Below are positions 1-6,387 of a DNA stretch of 10,030 nt, piece by piece. Position 1 is the stretch's first letter. Each line of letters opens with the position of its first letter. Origin of the DNA: Bacteroidota bacterium. Lineage in GTDB: Bacteria; Bacteroidota; Bacteroidia; Chitinophagales; Chitinophagaceae. Where the stretch lies: assembly GCA_028876035.1 (NCBI GenBank), contig JAGWTK010000113.1, positions 1 to 10,030 on the forward strand. Direction: 5' to 3'. The notes beneath the pieces are model-generated. The model ran no database searches, was not told the DNA's origin, and saw nothing but the letters and a program-made list of their open reading frames with translations. The position numbers and the translations under genes are program-made.

Positions 1-414
1 TTTCTTTTCACCATTCATTTTGTATAAAAAATCTTTGTCGTAGAAATTGGTCATCAGGCTCTGCGGCGTGATGGTTTTTGTACCGGGATCTGGTTTGGTA
101 ATGGTTACTTCATTGCTGGCTTTGTCGTAGGTCCAGGTAGTGGTTCCATCAGAAAAAACCTCCTTGTTCTCTTTCCCGGCCAGGGTAATACGGTATTTGC
201 TTCCTTTCATGAAAACGGTGCCTTTCTGGCTGCCCTGCAACTTGCCTTTACCGTCTTCTACTTTCAATGTAAAGGAAGCCTGTACGGCTTTGTATGTTTT
301 GAATTTAGCGCTAACGCCATCCAGAATTTTTTTGGCAGCGGGATCATTGCTACCCTGTGACCAGGTAACGGAAGTGGTAATCAGCATTAAACAAGGTAAC
401 AGCAATCTTTTCAT
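1..414 (-). CDS. lolA: LolA-type outer-membrane lipoprotein carrier, 5' part only
   Basis: Periplasmic chaperone of the LolA family, which takes lipoproteins from the inner-membrane Lol complex to the outer membrane. Only the first 138 codons are present; the gene continues past the left edge. The ATG at 414-412 is followed by a signal peptide (MKRL, then a hydrophobic stretch to about residue 20, ending TWSQ-G). The only Cys (residue 8) is inside the hydrophobic core, not in a lipobox, so the product should be soluble and periplasmic. After it come features I associate with LolA: a helix with KKILDGVSAKFKTYK, then alternating beta strands such as ASFTLKV, GTVFMKGSKYRITL, and the FSDGTTTWTYDKASNEVTI segment (typically 'sDGk.lW.Yd...qv.v'). 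It lies 230 nt downstream of ftsK on the same strand and has its own -7 box at 447-454. Family assignment is good; the C-terminal half cannot be checked. Confidence 0.85.
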   Translation of the reverse strand, partial: MKRLLLPCLMLITTSVTWSQGSNDPAAKKILDGVSAKFKTYKAVQASFTLKVEDGKGKLQGSQKGTVFMKGSKYRITLAGKENKEVFSDGTTTWTYDKASNEVTITKPDPGTKTITPQSLMTNFYDKDFLYKMNGEKK

Positions 415-446
415 TGTAATGTATTTGTTGTTTTCAAAATGCGGCG

Positions 447-454
447 CAAAGATA
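447..454 (-). promoter_or_regulatory. Bacteroidota-type -7 box upstream of lolA
   Basis: On the minus strand this reads TATCTTTG, an exact match to the TAnnTTTG -7 consensus of the Bacteroidota primary sigma factor. It ends 32 nt before the lolA ATG, so a short 5' leader of about 28-30 nt is expected. No convincing -33 TTTG element is visible at the usual 19-21 nt spacing. It implies lolA can be transcribed independently of ftsK. Confidence 0.55.
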
Positions 455-617
455 TGTCTTAACCTGGTGTAAAGACGGGCCGGTTGCCCCATAGGTTTAC
501 ACGCGCCAAAAGTTTAACAGGATGAAGGCAAACTGGCTGACAATGACGTACAAACGAGACGCCAGTAATAGAACCGGCGAAAGGTATTAAAACCAGCCGG
601 AATTTATCGCAGGTTGG

Positions 618-651
618 AAAAAATAGGGGATAAGCCGGGAATTTTTACCCC
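618..651 (-). terminator. Rho-independent terminator-like hairpin at the end of ftsK
   Basis: The minus-strand transcript reads GGGGTAA (651-645), an 11-nt loop (644-634), TTA, one bulged T, CCCC (633-626), then TATTTTTT (625-618). That is a 7-bp stem with one bulge followed by a U-rich tract. The TAA in the 5' arm is the ftsK stop codon itself, so stop codon and terminator overlap. The stem is short, so strength is uncertain, but position and tract fit. It would separate ftsK from lolA transcription. Confidence 0.45.
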
Positions 652-3158
652 AACTGGGCCAGTTGCTGCTGGAGTTCTGCTTCTGTTTTTATGAGCACTT
701 CCCGCACTTTGCTGCCCTGGTTGGGCCCTACAATGCCCGCCGCTTCGAGTTGGTCCATCAGGCGACCTGCACGGTTGTACCCCAGTTTCATTCTTCTTTG
801 CAACAGGGACGTTGATCCGCTCTGGCTTTGCACAATCAGGCGGGCTGCATCATCGAACAAAGAATCGCGGTCGGCCAGGTCAAAGTCCTTTCCTTCCATT
901 TCTTTTTCGTCGACGTATTCGGGTAACATGAAGGCCTGGGTGTAGCCCCGCTGATTTCCGATAAAATCTGTGATGGACTCTACTTCCGGTGTATCCACAA
1001 AGGCGCACTGCAAGCGCGTGAGCTCACCATTATACGATATAAGCATATCGCCCTTCCCGATAAGTTGTTCTGCACCGCCGGTATCCAGTATCGTCCTGGA
1101 ATCGATTTTAGAAGACACTTTAAAAGCTATCCGCGCCGGGAAGTTCGCTTTTATGGTTCCGGTGATGATGTTAACCGAGGGCCGCTGGGTAGCAATGATG
1201 AGATGAATTCCGATGGCCCTGGCAAGCTGTGCAAGACGGGCAATGGGCATCTCCACTTCTTTGCCCGCCGTCATGATCAAATCAGCAAACTCATCGATCA
1301 CCAGCACAATGAAGGGAAGGTATTGGTGTCCTTTTTCGGGATTCAGCCGGCGACGCACAAATTTGTCGTTGTACTCCTTGATATTCCGTGCCCCTGCTTC
1401 TTTCAGCAAATCGTAGCGGTTGTCCATCTCAATACATAGTGCATTCAGGGTATGAATCACTTTTTTTGTATCGGTGATGATGGCCTCATCTTCCCCGGGC
1501 AATTTGGCCAGGAAATGTTTTTCAATGGTGCGGTAGATGCTCAACTCCACTTTCTTCGGATCGATGAGCACAAACTTCAAGTGGGAAGGATGCTTTTTGT
1601 ACAGCAGGGAAACAAGAATGGCATTCAATCCAACGGATTTACCCTGGCCGGTGGCACCCGCCATCAGCAGGTGAGGCATGGTGGTAAGATCAACGATAAA
1701 ATTTTCGTTGTCGATCTTTTTGCCGATGGCGATGGGCAGGCTATACGCATTGTTCTGAAATTTCTCGGAAGACAAAAGCGTCTTCATACTCACCACCGTC
1801 TTTTTCACATTGGGAACTTCAATACCGATGGTACCCTTACCCGGAATGGGTGCAATGATACGGATACCGAGGGCTGCCAGGCTCAATGCAATATCGTCTT
1901 CCAGGTTTTTGATGCGTGAAATCCGAACGCCTGCGGCGGGTACGATTTCATACAACGTCACCGTAGGGCCTACTGTTGCCGATATTTTTTGGATCGCGAT
2001 ATCATAGTTCGCTAGTGTGCTGATGATTTGGTTTTTGTTTGTTTCCAGTTCACCGGGATCCTGTATAATTTTTTCACTGCCATGTGTCTCGAGCAGGTCG
2101 AGCGACGGTATCTTGTAATCGCGCAAATCGAGCATGGGTTCGTACAAGTCCGTTTCCGCTGCTGTTTTTAAATCGCTCTCTATTTCGAGGGCAGTATCTG
2201 TTACTGGTTCCGCCGGCTCAGCGATTTCTTTTATCTCGAAAGAAACAGGTGTTGTATTCCGCGGTTCTTTCCGGCCTGGCTTGATCGCGGGTTCAAAAGG
2301 TGTCACCTCCAATGGGGAACTAATCGTTTCTGTTGCCACCGGCGCTTCTTCCTTTTCGGTTAGTTGAAAATCGAAGGGGGGCGCTTCTGTGTCTGAAGGA
2401 AGCGACATTTTGCTGCCCTTCTTCCATTTATTGGGACGTTCCTCTGCCGGCGTTTCAACAAATAATGCGGCCCCCTCTTCTTCGGATTCTTCGCCTGCTT
2501 CATCATTGCCTGCGGTCACCGGAGCGAGTTTACGTTCGGGTAATTTGGGAACCGTGAACACGGGGTTAAAACGCCAGATAAAAAAGGCGAGGCCGGCGAT
2601 GAGCAATACCGCAGCTGTACCCAGCTTCCCGATGGCCTGTACAAGAAAATGGCTGATGTTTTCACCGAAACCACCACCCCATGGGAATCCATTGCCGTTG
2701 AAAAGAAATGCAAGGGCTACGCTGAAGAATACCAATCCGGCTACCACATACTTTGTATTCCTCCAAACGGAGAACAACTTCTTACCAAAGAGCAGGTTTA
2801 CGCCCGATACAAAGAAAAATGTACACAGTAAAAACGAGGCAAGTCCGAACCCGTAATAAAAAAAGAAATGCGCAGTAACGGCGCCGAGGTTACCGAGCAG
2901 GTTATGTGCTTTGTCGGATGAAAAAAGCGGGCTGAGGCCATGGTTGAACACAATACCCATGTCTTCTTTCCAGGTAAACAGGTAGGAGGCAAAAGCGACA
3001 AAAAGGAAAAATGCCAGTAATATCAGCACAGCACCCGTTATTTTGTGGGTGCGTTCATCTTTCACCAGCTCCCGGATGGGCAGCGTAGTTTCTTTTTCCG
3101 TCTTTAATTTATCCGCAGCTCGCTCTTTTCCCTTCGCGGATTTCGCCTTGGTTGCCAT
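645..3158 (-). CDS. ftsK: FtsK/SpoIIIE-type DNA translocase
   Basis: Hexameric, septum-anchored ATPase that pumps chromosomal DNA during division and activates XerCD resolution at dif. From the ATG at 3158 it is 837 aa. Residues about 41-62, 92-123, 136-153 and 178-197 are hydrophobic and form the N-terminal membrane domain; a long acidic, Pro/Glu-rich linker follows to about residue 385. The motor carries Walker A GATGQGKS (501-508) and Walker B VLVIDEFADL with D622/E623, then the IATQRPSVNIITG segment typical of FtsK. Residues 767-823 form the gamma winged-helix domain that reads polar DNA motifs. An in-frame start at 3272 would add 38 residues, but it would run over the promoter and nearly to the divergent kinase start; the MATKAKSAKGK start resembles other Bacteroidota FtsK N-termini. 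All catalytic parts are intact. Confidence 0.96.
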   Translation of the reverse strand: MATKAKSAKGKERAADKLKTEKETTLPIRELVKDERTHKITGAVLILLAFFLFVAFASYLFTWKEDMGIVFNHGLSPLFSSDKAHNLLGNLGAVTAHFFFYYGFGLASFLLCTFFFVSGVNLLFGKKLFSVWRNTKYVVAGLVFFSVALAFLFNGNGFPWGGGFGENISHFLVQAIGKLGTAAVLLIAGLAFFIWRFNPVFTVPKLPERKLAPVTAGNDEAGEESEEEGAALFVETPAEERPNKWKKGSKMSLPSDTEAPPFDFQLTEKEEAPVATETISSPLEVTPFEPAIKPGRKEPRNTTPVSFEIKEIAEPAEPVTDTALEIESDLKTAAETDLYEPMLDLRDYKIPSLDLLETHGSEKIIQDPGELETNKNQIISTLANYDIAIQKISATVGPTVTLYEIVPAAGVRISRIKNLEDDIALSLAALGIRIIAPIPGKGTIGIEVPNVKKTVVSMKTLLSSEKFQNNAYSLPIAIGKKIDNENFIVDLTTMPHLLMAGATGQGKSVGLNAILVSLLYKKHPSHLKFVLIDPKKVELSIYRTIEKHFLAKLPGEDEAIITDTKKVIHTLNALCIEMDNRYDLLKEAGARNIKEYNDKFVRRRLNPEKGHQYLPFIVLVIDEFADLIMTAGKEVEMPIARLAQLARAIGIHLIIATQRPSVNIITGTIKANFPARIAFKVSSKIDSRTILDTGGAEQLIGKGDMLISYNGELTRLQCAFVDTPEVESITDFIGNQRGYTQAFMLPEYVDEKEMEGKDFDLADRDSLFDDAARLIVQSQSGSTSLLQRRMKLGYNRAGRLMDQLEAAGIVGPNQGSKVREVLIKTEAELQQQLAQLG

Positions 3159-3163
3159 GGTCG

Positions 3164-3171
3164 CAAAGATA
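3164..3171 (-). promoter_or_regulatory. -7 box immediately before the ftsK ATG
   Basis: The minus strand reads TATCTTTG, then five bases (CGACC), then the ATG at 3158. It matches TAnnTTTG exactly. If used, transcription would begin about 0-3 nt before the ATG, giving an essentially leaderless mRNA. It also argues against the in-frame starts at 3272 and 3176, which lie upstream of or within this box. No good -33 element is visible, and an upstream promoter is not excluded. Confidence 0.4.
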
Positions 3172-3227
3172 AGCATATCGGTCTTTGAACTCCTTCCCCG
3201 CCTGTGTGTGTTTACTAAAGAAAGTTG

Positions 3228-3235
3228 TAATTTTC
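3228..3235 (+). promoter_or_regulatory. possible -7 box for the histidine kinase gene
   Basis: TAATTTTC differs from TAnnTTTG only in the last base. It lies 41 nt before the kinase ATG at 3277, a plausible leader length, within the 118-bp divergent gap between ftsK and the kinase. There is no clear -33 element, and a one-mismatch match in AT-rich DNA can arise by chance. Confidence 0.25.
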
Positions 3236-3276
3236 TGCCCTGTCCGGTTCGTGCCTCTTCCAAAATAACCAACTCA

Positions 3277-5196
3277 ATGCTGCTCTATCTACCATTCAAA
3301 AAAGGGGCCCTGCTGTTTGCATGTGTATGGTTGTGTGCGGCTGTTTCGTTTGCGCAAAATAGCACACCGGTAATTGACGTATCGCGCATCCTCCTCAGCG
3401 ACACCATCCATTCGCGGGTTCTTGAATACAAAGACAGTTTGCACGAAGCAAATGCCGGCAATATTCAAACGAAACCATTTGCGGTTCACCCCTGGCGGTT
3501 TTTGCGGCGGCCGAATATTGAGCAAACCTCAGCCACCTGGTGGATCACTTTCAGGGTGACCAATACCGGCGACTCAACCGTGCGCGCCTACGTTTTTCTT
3601 GGATACTACCCCCGGCTTTTTCGTTTGTACAAACGCGATCGGGCCACCCTTCAGTTGATCCCCGCCCCGGCAGCGATTGGCCCGGTTGAAGATTCGGCCG
3701 GACTCCGGCGTATCACGGTAAATCCCGGCGATACGAACACCTACTACGGCCAGTTTGAGCTGGCACATACGAATGCCAATTCAGTCGACTTCCGGCTGCT
3801 CCGCGATTATTATGTACCCGCCTTTTCCCGGGGCGCGAAGTTTCCACTCAACAACTCCACGATGTTCGCGTTTATCATCACCGGCATTTTGCTGATGATG
3901 ATCATCTATTCCATGGCGGTATTTGTGCTCAACCGCAACCACGAATTTCTCATTTATGCATGTTATGCCCTGTTCACCGGCCTGCTGTTTTTCCTGAAAT
4001 CTTATTTCAACCGTTCCTTTTCGCCATTCAACGTATTCTTTGAAACCTACCTTGATTTCATCATACAGAGTCTGGGTGTTTTCTTTTATTATATTTTCCT
4101 GCGCCGTTTTCTCGATACCAAAAAAACATTCCCTTTTTTACACAAATTGTTTATCGTTGGTCAATGGCTTACGCTCTCGAGCATGCTGATTTTTACCTGG
4201 TTTAGCCTGGGTGCCGATAATTTCAAAATGCAGGAAGCCGTTGAAAGCCTCACGAAGTACGCATGGCTGTTGACGACGGTCATTTTTATTGTGTATGCAG
4301 TACGACTCAACATCCGGCTGCTGAATTTCCTGGTGGTGGGGCATTTCCTGTTGCTGCTCTTTTCCGTTGCATCGGTGCTGATGATTGGCAATCCCGGCTT
4401 TTTTTCATCGACCATCTATTCTATCTGGCGCGACTCCATGTTCTACTACGAATTAGGTATGACGCTGGAACTGATCCTTTTCCTCACGGCACTTGCCTTC
4501 AAGAACCGCGATGACATCGTGGAAAGAACACGGGAAAGGGAACGTCTCTTACTCGAAAATGAAAGGAAGGAATTTGAAAAACAACTGGCCGTGGTGGAGG
4601 CCAAGCAGGAAGAGCGCAACCGTATTTCTGCCGATATGCACGATGAACTGGGTTCCGGCGTAACGGCCATCCGCCTCATGAGCGAGATCGTAAAAACCAA
4701 AATGCGCGATAGTACGCTTCCTGAAATTGACAAGATTTCCAACAACGCCAACGAGCTGCTCACAAAACTGAATACGATTATCTGGACAATGAGCAGCAGC
4801 AATGACCGGCTGGACAATATGATTGCATACACCCGCGCCTATGCCCTTGAATATTTTGAAAGCACGGGAATCGACTGTCATTTTGAGCTGCCGGAATACA
4901 TACCGCCTACCGAAATGAGCGGTGAAAAAAGAAGAAATGTGTTTCTCTGCGTGAAAGAATCCCTGAACAATATTGTGAAACATGCAAAAGCAGGCGATGT
5001 ATGGATAAGGGTTAACATCGATAACAATACGCTGCATATACAACTGCACGACAATGGTTGTGGCATTAACCTTCAGAAGCTCCGTGAGTTTGGCAATGGT
5101 TTGAACAATATGAAAAAACGGATGGACAGTATCGGCGGGCAATTCTCCATTGCGAATGAGAACGGGACTGTCACAAACTTTGTGGTTCCTTTGTGA
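3277..5196 (+). CDS. 7TM-DISM sensor histidine kinase (HisKA_3-type)
   Basis: Membrane sensor kinase of 639 aa. The ATG at 3277 is chosen because a signal peptide follows directly (hydrophobic to about residue 26, ending VSFA-Q); an in-frame start at 3043 would run into ftsK. Residues about 27-195 form an extracytoplasmic beta domain resembling 7TMR-DISMED2 (note TWWITFRVTNTGDS). Seven hydrophobic segments lie between residues 196 and 411, the 7TMR-DISM layout. A charged coiled coil leads into the dimerisation domain with SADMHDELGSGVT; H455 is the predicted phosphorylated histidine, in the NarX/HisKA_3 context. The ATPase domain has an N box (ESLNNIVKHA, from E561), G1 box DNGCGI (592-597) and G2 box GNGL (606-609). 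Such kinases normally pair with a LuxR-type response regulator, but none lies in this window. The ligand is unknown. Confidence 0.93.
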   Translation: MLLYLPFKKGALLFACVWLCAAVSFAQNSTPVIDVSRILLSDTIHSRVLEYKDSLHEANAGNIQTKPFAVHPWRFLRRPNIEQTSATWWITFRVTNTGDSTVRAYVFLGYYPRLFRLYKRDRATLQLIPAPAAIGPVEDSAGLRRITVNPGDTNTYYGQFELAHTNANSVDFRLLRDYYVPAFSRGAKFPLNNSTMFAFIITGILLMMIIYSMAVFVLNRNHEFLIYACYALFTGLLFFLKSYFNRSFSPFNVFFETYLDFIIQSLGVFFYYIFLRRFLDTKKTFPFLHKLFIVGQWLTLSSMLIFTWFSLGADNFKMQEAVESLTKYAWLLTTVIFIVYAVRLNIRLLNFLVVGHFLLLLFSVASVLMIGNPGFFSSTIYSIWRDSMFYYELGMTLELILFLTALAFKNRDDIVERTRERERLLLENERKEFEKQLAVVEAKQEERNRISADMHDELGSGVTAIRLMSEIVKTKMRDSTLPEIDKISNNANELLTKLNTIIWTMSSSNDRLDNMIAYTRAYALEYFESTGIDCHFELPEYIPPTEMSGEKRRNVFLCVKESLNNIVKHAKAGDVWIRVNIDNNTLHIQLHDNGCGINLQKLREFGNGLNNMKKRMDSIGGQFSIANENGTVTNFVVPL

Positions 5197-5470
5197 AGTA
5201 ATAAGTGGTAAGTAATAAGTTTTAAGTCTGTTCGAGCAGAAATATCGTTCTGCAAGGGGTGAGCGGTAAGGGGTAAGCGATAAGAAGTGAGCGGCAGGCG
5301 CTAAAGAATGACTAAATAGAAAGCAGCTTGTAGCGCTGAGCGAACGATGAACTAAAAACCATAAACCATGAACATTCACCACGGAGAGCGGACCATGACT
5401 GCCTGACTACCGACTAAGGACTTAGGGCTAAGGACTGAGGACTATAGACTAACGACTAACGACTATCAAC
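5196..5470. repeat. degenerate 7-bp periodic repeat array in a convergent gap
   Basis: The gap between the kinase and the DUF423 gene is built from 7-bp units. Units 5196-5230 are aagtaat, aagtggt, aagtaat, aagtttt, aagtctg. From 5254 come aaggggt, gagcggt, aaggggt, aagcgat, aagaagt, gagcggc. Around 5352-5379 the units are ctaaaaa, ccataaa, ccatgaa, cattcac. From 5401 to 5470 the unit is TAANGAC-like: gcctgac, taccgac, taaggac, ttagggc, taaggac, tgaggac, tatagac, taacgac (twice), tatcaac. The stretch 5254-5470 fits one uninterrupted 7-bp register (31 units), although the middle (5317-5351) is hardly recognisable. The array starts on the last base of the kinase stop codon and enters the 3' end of the DUF423 gene. 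It has no spacers and no ORF of its own. I associate such arrays with Bacteroidota intergenic DNA but cannot name a function. Confidence 0.85.
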
Positions 5471-5860
5471 CGGTCCGCGACGGACAAACGCGATCACCAT
5501 CAAAATCCACCCGGCGATAAAAAACAAACCGCCAAAAGGAGTGATAATACCGATTTTCGAAAGTCCGACCGTTTCGGTTGCCTTTACCGCCGTGAGCGCA
5601 TACAGTGATCCACTGAACAACAGGATGCCCAACTGGAAACAATTACCTGCCCATTGCATCAATGCACCCGGGTAACGTTCGTACAAAATGCCGGCGAAGA
5701 GCAGGGCAAACGCGTGGTAGAACTGGTAACGTACACCTGTTTCAAAAACAGCCAGCGCATCGGGTGCCAGTACCTGCTTAAGACTATGTGCACCAAAGGC
5801 ACCGAGGGCCACCGACAGAGCGGCAATCAATGCAGCGGTAACCAGGAACCATCTATGCAT
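5456..5860 (-). CDS. DUF423 family small membrane protein (YgdD/TMEM256-like)
   Basis: A 134-aa polytopic inner-membrane protein of the DUF423 family, whose biochemical role is not established. Four hydrophobic segments lie at about residues 4-27, 42-63, 67-92 and 102-127. The family signatures are present: GAFGAH (20-25), YQFYHA (45-50), the FSGSLY segment (82-87) and PFGG (108-111). The ATG at 5860 overlaps the shikimate kinase stop by 8 nt (ATGCATAG), so translation is probably coupled to the upstream gene. The last codons (VDSR and TAG) lie inside the 7-bp repeat array, so the C-terminal tail after the last membrane segment appears to be repeat-derived. Family membership is secure; function is not. 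Confidence 0.9.
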   Translation of the reverse strand: MHRWFLVTAALIAALSVALGAFGAHSLKQVLAPDALAVFETGVRYQFYHAFALLFAGILYERYPGALMQWAGNCFQLGILLFSGSLYALTAVKATETVGLSKIGIITPFGGLFFIAGWILMVIAFVRRGPVDSR

Positions 5861-6359
5861 GCGCGAGAATTTTTAGAAGCGAGTCAATGGTGATTGTTTC
5901 TTCGTCGAGGATAATATCGGCCTGCTCATAATAGAGTTTGCGATCCTGTAACTTTTTTATGATGAATGCTTTCAGGTCGGCATCCGGAATATTTTTGATG
6001 AGCGGACGGCTGTGTTTTTGTTTCAGCAGGCGTTGCACGAGTGCATCTACCCCGGTATTGAGCCAAACAACTTTTCCCTTCTGCTTCATGTAATCGATGT
6101 TGTTAAAAAAGCAAGGCGTGCCACCACCGGTCGACAATACCACATCTTCGTGCTCTTCTGTGAGGGCCTGCAGGATTTCATGCTCACGTGTCCGGAAAAA
6201 TTCTTCCCCGTCTTCATGAAAAATCTGCTGCACCGATTTCCTTTCTGAGGCTTCGATTATTGCATCTAAATCGAAACAGGGCATATTCAGGTGTTCTGAG
6301 AGTTGACGCCCCCAGAATGTTTTTCCTGAACCCATAAATCCGATGAGGTAGATACGCAT
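5853..6359 (-). CDS. aroK: shikimate kinase
   Basis: Cytoplasmic enzyme that phosphorylates shikimate with ATP to shikimate-3-phosphate, a step on the way to chorismate. The product is 168 aa, a normal length. The P-loop is GFMGSGKT (7-14). Substrate-binding residues expected for the family are seen: D32 in FDLDAII, R56 in EFFRTREHEIL, and the GGG loop (78-80, STGGGTP). The lid carries R118 in KHSRPLI, and RKLYYEQAD (140-148) matches the C-terminal R..Y...A motif. An in-frame TTG at 6386 would add nine residues; the ATG at 6359 is preferred because the first strand (MRIYLIGF) begins there. It starts 28 nt after the acyl-CoA dehydrogenase stop, with a possible AGGA at a long 12-nt spacing, and its end overlaps the DUF423 start. 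Confidence 0.95.
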   Translation of the reverse strand: MRIYLIGFMGSGKTFWGRQLSEHLNMPCFDLDAIIEASERKSVQQIFHEDGEEFFRTREHEILQALTEEHEDVVLSTGGGTPCFFNNIDYMKQKGKVVWLNTGVDALVQRLLKQKHSRPLIKNIPDADLKAFIIKKLQDRKLYYEQADIILDEETITIDSLLKILAHA

Positions 6360-6387
6360 ATTGTTATTAGTTCCTGCCAAAGACAAG

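Noticed and set aside
140..472. Plus-strand ORF of 110 codons at the left edge
   Set aside because: It is antisense to the LolA reading frame and crosses that gene's promoter; nothing supports it as a gene.
1452..1919. Plus-strand ORF of 155 codons opposite ftsK
   Set aside because: It lies entirely antisense to the conserved FtsK motor domain and shows no family features; it is a shadow of that coding sequence. The same holds for the other plus-strand ORFs between 690 and 2860.
3043..3276. N-terminal extension of the kinase frame
   Set aside because: It would overlap ftsK and its promoter, and would place 78 residues before a clear signal peptide starting at 3277.
4549..5382. Long minus-strand ORF opposite the kinase 3' half and the repeat array
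   Set aside because: It is antisense to the conserved dimerisation and ATPase domains of the kinase, and its N-terminal part is translated repeat DNA with no recognisable domain.
5196..5470. CRISPR array
   Set aside because: The units are 7 bp and directly adjacent, with no 20-40 bp spacers between longer repeats, and no cas genes are nearby.
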